Below the pieces are notes generated by a model. That model was not told where the DNA came from. It was given only the letters and a program-made list of their open reading frames with translations, and did not search any database. Shown piece by piece: positions 23,484-30,700 of a stretch of DNA of 32,047 nt. Position 1 is the first letter of the stretch. Each line of letters opens with the position of its first letter. The stretch comes from an uncultured Myxococcales bacterium (GTDB taxonomy: Bacteria; Myxococcota_A; UBA9042): assembly GCA_903883645.1 (NCBI GenBank), contig CAISBR010000227.1:1-32047 (forward strand), read 5' to 3'. Position numbers and translations under genes: made by a program.

Positions 23484-26129
23484 ATGCGGCAAGCTAGGCG
23501 AACAGTTGCAGTCTTGGCGGCTGCCGGCTTGTACCTAAGCGGCTGCAGCGACGTGTCACATTCGGCGTCGTCAACGGCAGTCGATGCGGAGCTCGAGACG
23601 GCGGTCGTCGATGCCCTGGCCGACACGGCACCCGTTGAGTTGCCCGATACTGCCTCTGCGGCGGCAACACCGGCCGACGCGACAGCGGATGTCGCCGCTG
23701 ACGTCGCTGCGGATTCCTTTGGCGTCTATCCAAAGCAAGTTAGCGAAGCATTACCTACAGTTGCTCCCCGGTTTGCCATCCCCGCCACCGCTCAAGCGGC
23801 CGAGTGGCCCGGCGCTCCGCAAGGGCAAAAAGTCTATGTGCTGCCCAGCGGTCGCTGGCTGACTCCGATGGGCGAAGAGCTATTTCTAGGCAACTTTCCT
23901 CAGGGTTTGACGCTGCACCCCAATGGCAAGGTGGCCTATGTCGCCAACGGCGGCCACGCGCACGCCATTCAAGTGATCGATCTAGGCGGCAAGAAGGTGG
24001 TGCAGACGGTAAAGAAACCTTTTGTTTATCGTTGGTTAGAGATATCGAGCGACGGTAAGTATCTGTATGCCTCGGGCGGCCCGCGGCGGTCAGCCTGGCG
24101 CATGGCGATCGCCGCCGATGGCACCCTCAGCGACGACAAAGAGTACACCACCGAAGCCGGTTTCTTTGGCATTGCGGCCTCGCCAGACGGCAAGTATCTG
24201 TACGGCCTAGTCGATTTAGCCAAGGGCAGCGACGACAAGCTGCACCCGCAGCTCTGGCGGCTCGACACGGCCACAGGCGATCACGACGCGACCGCACAGC
24301 TTGGCGATGCTCCGTACGACTTGGTGGTGGCACCCGACGGCAAGACCGCATTTTCAGTGGGTTGGCGCGGCGGCCGCGTACAGCGCATCGACTTGGGCAG
24401 CATGGCAGCTCCCGGCGACGATCAAACCGTCAAGCTAGGCTGGAACGGCCAGGGCATCGCACTCAGCCCCGACGGCAAAACCGTCTATGCCACCGCGGTC
24501 GAAGGCGATCTTGTCGTGGTCCTCGACGCCGCCAGCATGGCCAAAATCGCCGAGATCCCGATCAATTACGCCAAGATTGCAGGCATGGCCCCACAAGGGC
24601 GCGACCCCGGCTTCGTGCGCGTCTCGCCCGACGGTAAGCGTGTCTATGTCGTCTGCGCGATGAGCAACGAAGTTATCGTCATCGACGCCGATAAAAAATC
24701 AGTGGTAGGCACCATTGCTACCGGCTGGTATCCGTCGGGCCTGGCCATCTCGCCCGACAGCAAGACCCTGTATGTGGTCAACGCCAAAGGCAACGGCTTT
24801 CCTCCTGGGCCGTGGACCGCAAACGGCTCTAGCGACGGCTACATGGGCACGCTGCTGACCATCGCCATCCCCGACGACGCGACGCTCAAGGCCAATCAGA
24901 CTCTGGTTCTCGACAATATGTATGGCGTGCAAGGGGTTGGCCGCGTACCTGCCTCGCCCGAGTCCAAGCAGGTGATCCCCGACCAGGGTGGCTCGCAGCA
25001 GATCCGCCATGTGGTGTACTTGATCCGCGAAAACAAGACGTTCGATGTCGAACTGGGCGATCTGGCCGGCCAGGTCACGGGCGTGGTGGCCGACCCCCAA
25101 TATGCGCTGTTTGGCGAAGAGTACACGCCCAACCTGCATAAGTTAGCCAAGCAGTACTGCCTGCTCGACAATTTCTATACCGATGGCGATTACTCGGCGG
25201 TGGGGCACAGCTTCGCCATGGCTGGCAAGGCCTCGGACTACATCGAGAAGTTCTATCCGCTGCAGGATACAGGCGCGGCTGAGCTGACCTGGGGTGTAGG
25301 GCCGGCATCGCGACCGGGGCGCGGCTTCTTCTTCCACAATGTGCTGGCCCACGGGCTTACGGTGGCGAGCTACGGCGAAGTAGTGGGCATGGTCGACGCG
25401 TTTTCGCTGACCAAGATTATGCAGCTGCAGTGGCCCGGCCTGGCTTTCAACCTGACCGTGCTCGATATCGCAAAAGCTACGTGGTTCCAAGAACATATCA
25501 AGTCAATCGATCTGCCCAACTTTATGGTGATGGTCTTGCCCGTCAACCACACCTGCTGCGGTGGCGACCCCGCGCACCTGTCGCCCAAGTCGATGGTGGC
25601 CGACAACGACGAGGCGACGGGCCTGGTCATTGAGGCATTAACCCAGCACAAAGATTGGGGATCTACGGTAGTCTTCGTGTTCGAAGATGATCCGCAAGAC
25701 GGCGGCGACTCGGTCGAGTACCACCGCAGTCCACTGCTCGTCATCTCGCCTTGGGCCAAGCGCGGCCACCTCGAGCACACGCACCATGCGACGGGGGCTA
25801 TCCACGCGACCATGGAGCGGATTTTAGACGTTTCGCCGCTGACCGAGCTGGATGCCATGGCGGCGCCGGTCTACGGCTGCTTTACCAATCAAGCGGATGC
25901 GAGCGGCTACCAGCATATCGCCCGGCTGTATCCGCCCACGCTGAACAAGGATGAGCCGAAGAAGAAGTGGAACAAGAGCTTACAGCGGCAGTGGCGCGAT
26001 TACGGCCCGCACGACATCGACGGCAAGCCGGGGCTTGGGCGCCTGCTTTGGCAGCAATACCAAGGAAGTCCGGCGCCTTGGCCGGTACAACGCTATGCGC
26101 CCGAGGGTCGCGAGGATACGGACGACTGA
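23484..26129 (+). CDS. Lipoprotein fusing a YncE-like beta-propeller to an alkaline-phosphatase-superfamily phosphoesterase
   Basis: An 881-residue exported lipoprotein. MRQARRTVAVLAAAGLYLSGC gives lipid Cys21, then an Asp/Ala/Thr linker to about residue 90. Residues about 95-500 are YVTN/YncE-type propeller repeats: LTLHPNGKVAYVANGG, IALSPDGKTVYATAV, VRVSPDGKRVYVVCAMSNEV and LAISPDSKTLYVVNAKGNG. From about 505, IRHVVYLIRENKTFDVELGD begins a phosphoesterase (phospholipase C/acid phosphatase PF04185-like) domain, with DNFYTDGDYSAVGHSFAM, VVFVFEDDPQDGGDSVEYHRSPLLV and HTHHATGAIHATME supplying the metal-binding Asp/His residues. This fusion is a known annotation class (YncE family/alkaline phosphatase family). 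AAGGG precedes the ATG. The stop overlaps the next start by one base, coupling it to a second phosphatase. A role in phosphate scavenging is inferred. Confidence 0.93.
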   Translation: MRQARRTVAVLAAAGLYLSGCSDVSHSASSTAVDAELETAVVDALADTAPVELPDTASAAATPADATADVAADVAADSFGVYPKQVSEALPTVAPRFAIPATAQAAEWPGAPQGQKVYVLPSGRWLTPMGEELFLGNFPQGLTLHPNGKVAYVANGGHAHAIQVIDLGGKKVVQTVKKPFVYRWLEISSDGKYLYASGGPRRSAWRMAIAADGTLSDDKEYTTEAGFFGIAASPDGKYLYGLVDLAKGSDDKLHPQLWRLDTATGDHDATAQLGDAPYDLVVAPDGKTAFSVGWRGGRVQRIDLGSMAAPGDDQTVKLGWNGQGIALSPDGKTVYATAVEGDLVVVLDAASMAKIAEIPINYAKIAGMAPQGRDPGFVRVSPDGKRVYVVCAMSNEVIVIDADKKSVVGTIATGWYPSGLAISPDSKTLYVVNAKGNGFPPGPWTANGSSDGYMGTLLTIAIPDDATLKANQTLVLDNMYGVQGVGRVPASPESKQVIPDQGGSQQIRHVVYLIRENKTFDVELGDLAGQVTGVVADPQYALFGEEYTPNLHKLAKQYCLLDNFYTDGDYSAVGHSFAMAGKASDYIEKFYPLQDTGAAELTWGVGPASRPGRGFFFHNVLAHGLTVASYGEVVGMVDAFSLTKIMQLQWPGLAFNLTVLDIAKATWFQEHIKSIDLPNFMVMVLPVNHTCCGGDPAHLSPKSMVADNDEATGLVIEALTQHKDWGSTVVFVFEDDPQDGGDSVEYHRSPLLVISPWAKRGHLEHTHHATGAIHATMERILDVSPLTELDAMAAPVYGCFTNQADASGYQHIARLYPPTLNKDEPKKKWNKSLQRQWRDYGPHDIDGKPGLGRLLWQQYQGSPAPWPVQRYAPEGREDTDD

Positions 26130-27520
26130 TGCGCTTGACGTTTTTTGTCACCTCATTGGCGTGGGCCGCGGCGGTCTTGGCCTATGCGAGCGCGTGCCGA
26201 ACGCCGCCAGTCGCGATCGCTGACCCCGGCGTCGCCGCGACAACACCTTCACTTCCCGGTGATATTACACCTACTTGTCCAATAGTTTCATTGGGAGACG
26301 AACCGGCACCTGTGGCCAGCGAGCCTCGCCAACGCGTGCGCAACCCGCACCTCACCTGGCAGCGCGACCCCGCCACCACCATCAGCCTGACCTGGACCAC
26401 CGACGCCGCCAGCACCCAAGGCTATGTCGCCAAAGCCATTGTCGCGCCCGCGGGTCAGGGCTGCTCCGGCGGCGAGCGCGTTTTCGCAGTGGGGCGCAGC
26501 GTCGTCGGTAGCGGCCAGGTTCTGGTCACAAGCGTCGCCGGCGATCGCGTGCAAGTGCCTGCATGGACAGTTGAAATTACCGATCTACAGCCCGCCACCG
26601 ACTATGTGGCCCGCGTCGGCACCTGGAGCGATGTACCCGGCAAGCGCCCAGAGCTAGCCAACATATCTGAACTACTACACTTTCGCACCGCTACTACCAA
26701 GGGTAGCCGCACACCGTTCCAGGTCATCTTGGCCGGCGACAGTCGCGGCGGTTCCGACGATATTCGCAAACAAGCCAAGCGGTTGGCCGCGATTCCGGCC
26801 GTGGCCTGGTTCTTCAACGGCGACATGACTCCGCGTGGCAACCAAGACGAGTGGAACGAGTGGTTTGGCGCGATGGCGCCGATCCTGCATCGCCACCCGC
26901 TGATGCCAGTTCAGGGCAACCACGAGCTACAAAGTGAGTTATATTACTCGCAATTTGCTCTCCCCGTCGAACCCGGTCTGCCGACCCAGCTCGCCGAACA
27001 CTCCTGGAGTATCGACCTCGGCAACGTCCACTTCGTGGGCCTCGATAGCAACACCAGCGAGGGCATGGCCCGGCAAGTGCCCTGGCTGCGGAACAACCTG
27101 GCGAAGGCACAGGCGGATCCCGACATCGATTTTACGGTCTGCATGATGCACCACGCACCATGGTCGTCGTCGACGCACGGCAACAGTGAGGCGGTGCAGA
27201 CGGCGTGGGGCCCCCTGTTCGAGCAGTTTGGCGTCGACTTGGTGTTTTCGGGCCACGACCACGACTACGAGCGCACCATCCCGCTGCTCGGCGGCAAGCC
27301 AGCCCCCGCTGGACAGGGTGTCACCTACGTCGTCGCAGGCGGTTTCTTTGCCCCGGCCTACGAAAACGGTCACGAGTGGTTCACAGCCACCTCGGCCCAT
27401 GGCGACAAGCACAACTACGCAGTCTTGGCGGTATTGCCACAATCACTCGATTTGAAAGCATATTCTGGCGACGGCAGTGAGCAACTCGACCACTTTACCC
27501 TGCCCCGCCCGGGCCGTTGA
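26129..27520 (+). CDS. Purple-acid-phosphatase-like lipoprotein (FN3-like domain plus metallophosphoesterase)
   Basis: A 463-residue exported lipoprotein with signal peptide ending AYASAC (lipid Cys23). An N-terminal fibronectin-III-like domain (about 65-185, containing ISLTWTTDAAS and ITDLQPATDYVARVGT) precedes a calcineurin-type domain. Its metal motifs are LAGDSRGG, FNGDMTPRGNQDEWNEW, VQGNHELQ, CMMHHAPWSSS and FSGHDHDYERT; GHDHDYER is diagnostic of purple acid phosphatase relatives. It should hydrolyse phosphomonoesters or nucleotides outside the inner membrane. The ATG overlaps the previous TGA (TGATG), so the two phosphatases are translationally coupled. Frames extending upstream lie inside that gene. 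Regulation by phosphate would be expected, but I see no recognisable pho box upstream of the pair. Confidence 0.93.
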   Translation: MRLTFFVTSLAWAAAVLAYASACRTPPVAIADPGVAATTPSLPGDITPTCPIVSLGDEPAPVASEPRQRVRNPHLTWQRDPATTISLTWTTDAASTQGYVAKAIVAPAGQGCSGGERVFAVGRSVVGSGQVLVTSVAGDRVQVPAWTVEITDLQPATDYVARVGTWSDVPGKRPELANISELLHFRTATTKGSRTPFQVILAGDSRGGSDDIRKQAKRLAAIPAVAWFFNGDMTPRGNQDEWNEWFGAMAPILHRHPLMPVQGNHELQSELYYSQFALPVEPGLPTQLAEHSWSIDLGNVHFVGLDSNTSEGMARQVPWLRNNLAKAQADPDIDFTVCMMHHAPWSSSTHGNSEAVQTAWGPLFEQFGVDLVFSGHDHDYERTIPLLGGKPAPAGQGVTYVVAGGFFAPAYENGHEWFTATSAHGDKHNYAVLAVLPQSLDLKAYSGDGSEQLDHFTLPRPGR

Positions 27521-27545
27521 GTTTTTGACCACCGCGGCCTAGCTT
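27517..27545 (+). promoter_or_regulatory. Promoter candidate for the kinase fusion gene
   Basis: TTGAGT at 27517-27522, 17 nt, then TAGCTT at 27540-27545, the same -10 form as upstream of groES and of the gene at 29855. The -35 overlaps the previous stop codon. The leader would be about 30 nt. Confidence 0.3.
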
Positions 27546-27572
27546 GGCGACACGGGCATGGTGCCGTGCAAC

Positions 27573-27576
27573 GGAG
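27573..27576 (+). promoter_or_regulatory. Ribosome binding site fixing the GTG start at 27583
   Basis: GGAG lies 6 nt before GTG at 27583. An in-frame TTG at 27544 has no comparable site and would fall in the promoter candidate, so the GTG is chosen. Confidence 0.65.
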
Positions 27577-27582
27577 CTGAAC

Positions 27583-29760
27583 GTGGCGGATCTCACTGTT
27601 ACGGAACCGAACCTGCCGGTGCCGCCGCGCAGCAAGTTTGACTGCGGCGAGCTCGCTGAACACCCGCTGCTCGGTCTGCTGGGCCAAGAAGACCGGGCGG
27701 TTCTCTGCGCCTGCCTTGAGCGGGTCGAAGCGTCGCTGGGCAATTCGATCATTGTGCAAGGCGCCGACGATCAAGCCCTTTATTTTGTGTTCGACGGCGA
27801 GGGCCGCGTCGTGCGCGACGGCATCGACATTGGCGCGATTCATCCTGGCGACCACTTTGGCGAGCTGGGCATGGTGCTGCAGCGGCGGCGCGCAGCCTCG
27901 GTGCAGGCGCTGACCCAGCTGCAGTTGGCCCGACTTGACCGCGAGACCTACTTGAAATTGGTGGCCGAACACCCTGAAACGGCCGTACACCTGCTCGAGA
28001 CCATCGTGGGCGGCGTGGCGGCCCGCCTTGAGGTCATGACCGACAACGTCAGCGTGCTACTGCGCGACCGCTCGCTGGCCCGCCGCACCGAAGTGCGCAT
28101 TAAGATTGGCACCCAATGGCAGACGCTGCGTACGGGCACGCCAGTTGGCGCGGTGCTGCCACGGCTGGTCGGCGACGCGCCGGTGGTGGCGGCACTGGTT
28201 GATCACCGCATTGTCTCGCTAAGTTGGCCACTAACGTCGCAGTGCAGCGTGGCGCCCCTCACGACAGACGACGCCGAGGGCGTAGAGGTGGTTCGCAGTT
28301 CTGTGTCCTTGCTGCTGCTCGAGGCCGCCTACAAGCTCGACCCGGCGCTGCAAATCGAGATGGGTTACTCGATCGGCGTCGGCCGGCGGATTGTAGTGCG
28401 CGAGCCACTCACGGGCACCACCGCAAGCTTGGCGCACGAGCTTGAAAAGGGCCTTCTTTGGCTAATTCAAAGCGGTTGTCGGCCGCGCGAAGAGTGGTGG
28501 ACGGTCGAAGAAGCGCGCGACCACTTTGTCGACCGCGGCTGGGAGTCGGCGGCGACCTTGCTGCGGACTTGGCATCACCCCACCGTGTCGCTGTGTTCGT
28601 ATGGCGACGTATATGCCATTAGTTTTTCAGCACTTGTCGAAGATTTGGATGTGCTCCGCGGCACGCGCATCGTCTCGGATCACTCGGGCCTGTACCTGCA
28701 CTACCCGGCCATCGCTATCCCCAAGAATGGTAGCGCCCACACCGCACTTGTCGATGTGGGCATGGTGTCGCAGCAAACCAGCGCGATGACCGACCCACAA
28801 GAGAAGTGGTTACAAGCACTTGGCGTCCGTTCCGTGGGCAACTTTAACGACGCTTGCATCGGTGGCGACGTCGCGCAGATGATCCGCGTGGCCGAGGGCT
28901 TCCAAGAAAAGCGCATCATCGAAATTGCCGACCGTATCCGCGAAAACCATGATCTGATTCGTATTGTCTCAATCGCTGGGCCGTCGTCGTCGGGCAAGAC
29001 GACCTTCATCAAGCGCCTAAAGGTGCAACTGCAGGTCGACGGCCTGCAACCGGTCGGCCTTTCGCTCGACGACTATTACATCGACCGCGAGCACACGCCC
29101 CGCGACGCCAAGGGCGATTACGACTTTGAAGCGTTTGAGGCGCTGCGTTTCGAGCTGCTGCAAGAGCACTTGCGCACGCTGCTGGCGGGCCAAGAGGTGG
29201 CCACGGCGCGCTACGACTTCCAGTCGGGGCAGTCGCACGCTGCCGGCGGGCCGCTCCTGCATCTGCACGACAACGAGATTCTGCTGCTCGAGGGCATCCA
29301 CGGCTTGAACCCCGAACTGCTCGACGGCATCGATAAGCGCCATGTTTTCAGCATTTTTGTCTGTCCGCTGGCGCAGTTGCCCTTTGATCGCCTCACCCGC
29401 ATCAATGCCTCGGATGTGCGGCTACTGCGGCGGATTGTCCGCGACCGCCACACGCGCAATCACGACGCGGCGCAGACCATCGCCCGCTGGCCCTCGGTGC
29501 GAATGGGCGAGCGCAAGCACATCTTTCCGCACCAAGGCCAGGCCACCGCGGTCTTCGACTCGTCGCTCATCTACGAAGTGAGTGTTCTCAAGGTGTTTGC
29601 CCAGCGGTATCTGCTCGAAGTGCCCAGTTCGCACCCGTCGTACGCGACGGCCGCCCGCCTGCTAACCCTGCTCGACCGGTTTGTGACGATCTACCCCGAC
29701 CACGTGCCGCCGACGTCGATTCTTCGCGAATTCATTGGTTCTTCAGGCTTCGAGTACTAG
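27583..29760 (+). CDS. Cyclic-nucleotide-binding domain fused to TGS/SAD-type nucleoside (uridine) kinase
   Basis: A 725-residue cytosolic three-part protein. Residues about 25-150 are a cNMP-binding domain with the phosphate-binding cassette HFGELGMVLQRRRAAS (about 91-106). About 168-400 resembles the TGS plus second-additional domain of threonyl-tRNA synthetase (VVAALVDHRIVSLSWPL, LLLEAAYKLDP, MGYSIGVG), but the HxxxH editing histidines are replaced in RSSVSLLLLEA. About 455-660 is a phosphoribulokinase/uridine-kinase P-loop domain: GPSSSGKT at 466-473, LSLDDYYIDRE with the catalytic Asp pair, and LLLEGIHGLNPELLD. TGS-SAD-kinase proteins are known nucleoside-kinase relatives; the added cNMP domain suggests control by cAMP or cGMP. 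The substrate is not certain to be uridine. Confidence 0.92.
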   Translation: MADLTVTEPNLPVPPRSKFDCGELAEHPLLGLLGQEDRAVLCACLERVEASLGNSIIVQGADDQALYFVFDGEGRVVRDGIDIGAIHPGDHFGELGMVLQRRRAASVQALTQLQLARLDRETYLKLVAEHPETAVHLLETIVGGVAARLEVMTDNVSVLLRDRSLARRTEVRIKIGTQWQTLRTGTPVGAVLPRLVGDAPVVAALVDHRIVSLSWPLTSQCSVAPLTTDDAEGVEVVRSSVSLLLLEAAYKLDPALQIEMGYSIGVGRRIVVREPLTGTTASLAHELEKGLLWLIQSGCRPREEWWTVEEARDHFVDRGWESAATLLRTWHHPTVSLCSYGDVYAISFSALVEDLDVLRGTRIVSDHSGLYLHYPAIAIPKNGSAHTALVDVGMVSQQTSAMTDPQEKWLQALGVRSVGNFNDACIGGDVAQMIRVAEGFQEKRIIEIADRIRENHDLIRIVSIAGPSSSGKTTFIKRLKVQLQVDGLQPVGLSLDDYYIDREHTPRDAKGDYDFEAFEALRFELLQEHLRTLLAGQEVATARYDFQSGQSHAAGGPLLHLHDNEILLLEGIHGLNPELLDGIDKRHVFSIFVCPLAQLPFDRLTRINASDVRLLRRIVRDRHTRNHDAAQTIARWPSVRMGERKHIFPHQGQATAVFDSSLIYEVSVLKVFAQRYLLEVPSSHPSYATAARLLTLLDRFVTIYPDHVPPTSILREFIGSSGFEY

Positions 29761-29805
29761 CACGGGTTCCGCAGGGATACGCTAGAGCGAATGGCGCCGG
29801 AATAC

Positions 29806-29834
29806 TTGCGCCGCGTCAGGGCTTTCCGTAGCTT
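29806..29834 (+). promoter_or_regulatory. Promoter candidate for the gene at 29855
   Basis: TTGCGC at 29806-29811, 17 nt, then TAGCTT at 29829-29834, followed by the ribosome binding site AGGAGG. The -10 repeats the form seen before groES and the kinase fusion. With this arrangement the leader would be only about 14 nt. Confidence 0.35.
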
Positions 29835-29854
29835 GAAGAGAGGAGGCCCGCGCT

Positions 29855-30616
29855 GTGACCCGATCTGACCCCCAACCCCGCAATCGCCGGCAGTCTTGGC
29901 TGCGACGCGCGCCCTTTGTGGCGGGCTTTGGCGCCGTTGCGGGCATGGTCGGGTGGTCCAGCTTGCGCCACTCGCCCCCAGCGCTGCCTAGTACCCCCGC
30001 CGCGACCGACACCGGCGCTGCCCCGCGCTCCGTATTCGACCCCCGCTCGGCCATTCGCCTTGTAGCGACCGTGCGCTGGGGCCACCCCGAAGCCAAGCCC
30101 GACGAGCAGAGCCCGCCCGGCCAAAGTGTGGTCTGGGACGGCTATTTGTCGCTGAACTGCGGAGCGATCGAGCAGGTGGAGCCCTTAGGTCTTGAGCTAG
30201 TGCGCGGCGACGATGGCCGCCTGAGCGCCGGGGATCGCATTGGCCCCGTGGTGGTGGGCGACCAGGGCGACCAGCGGGTGTATTGGCGCTCGTCGACCGG
30301 CCAAGACTGGGATGGAGTGCGGGTGCGGGTGGCCGCGTGTCCACATGGCAAGGAGCCGTCGCTGCTGAGGATTGTCACCCCGCCGCGCACCTATGTCGCT
30401 CGCCTCGATTGGACCGTCGATGACTTTGTGTCGATGCCGGTGGGCCACGGCGGCGCGTCGCTCGATGTGCACATTGCCGCGGACAAAGACGACAATAGCC
30501 TGCAAAGTTCGCGTGTTACAGCCGCTCCGCCCGCACCAGCCGAGCGCGAGTCGCCGCTGGCTGAGGGGCACGAGGTCGCAGATCCAGGCGACACACCGCG
30601 TCAGCAGGTGCAGTAA
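29855..30616 (+). CDS. Unrecognised exported or membrane-anchored protein
   Basis: A 253-residue protein starting at GTG 29855, behind AGGAGG. The N-terminus is strongly basic with two arginine pairs (NRRQSWLRRAP), then one hydrophobic segment (about 20-36, PFVAGFGAVAGMVGWSS): either a membrane anchor or a Tat-like leader, though the motif is not canonical. A Pro/Ala/Thr linker follows, then about 130 residues of beta-rich sequence (LVATVRWGHPEAK, VVWDGYLSLNCGAIEQV, WDGVRVRVAACPHGK, RTYVARLDWTVDDF). The C-terminal 35 residues are acidic, proline-rich and probably disordered. Two cysteines could form a disulfide. No catalytic motif or known family is recognised. It has a likely promoter of its own and is followed by a convergent gene. 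Confidence 0.72.
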   Translation: MTRSDPQPRNRRQSWLRRAPFVAGFGAVAGMVGWSSLRHSPPALPSTPAATDTGAAPRSVFDPRSAIRLVATVRWGHPEAKPDEQSPPGQSVVWDGYLSLNCGAIEQVEPLGLELVRGDDGRLSAGDRIGPVVVGDQGDQRVYWRSSTGQDWDGVRVRVAACPHGKEPSLLRIVTPPRTYVARLDWTVDDFVSMPVGHGGASLDVHIAADKDDNSLQSSRVTAAPPAPAERESPLAEGHEVADPGDTPRQQVQ

Positions 30617-30700
30617 CCTTGCAACATACTTGAACTTTATTGGATTTGGTGCGCAGGCTGCGGTGCGGGGTACGACTCGGCCCGCCCACCAGCCAGCGGG

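Noticed and set aside
27505..27527. GC-rich sequence followed by TTTTT after the purple-acid-phosphatase-like gene
   Set aside because: GCCCGGGC is a palindrome without a loop and no proper stem precedes the T-run.
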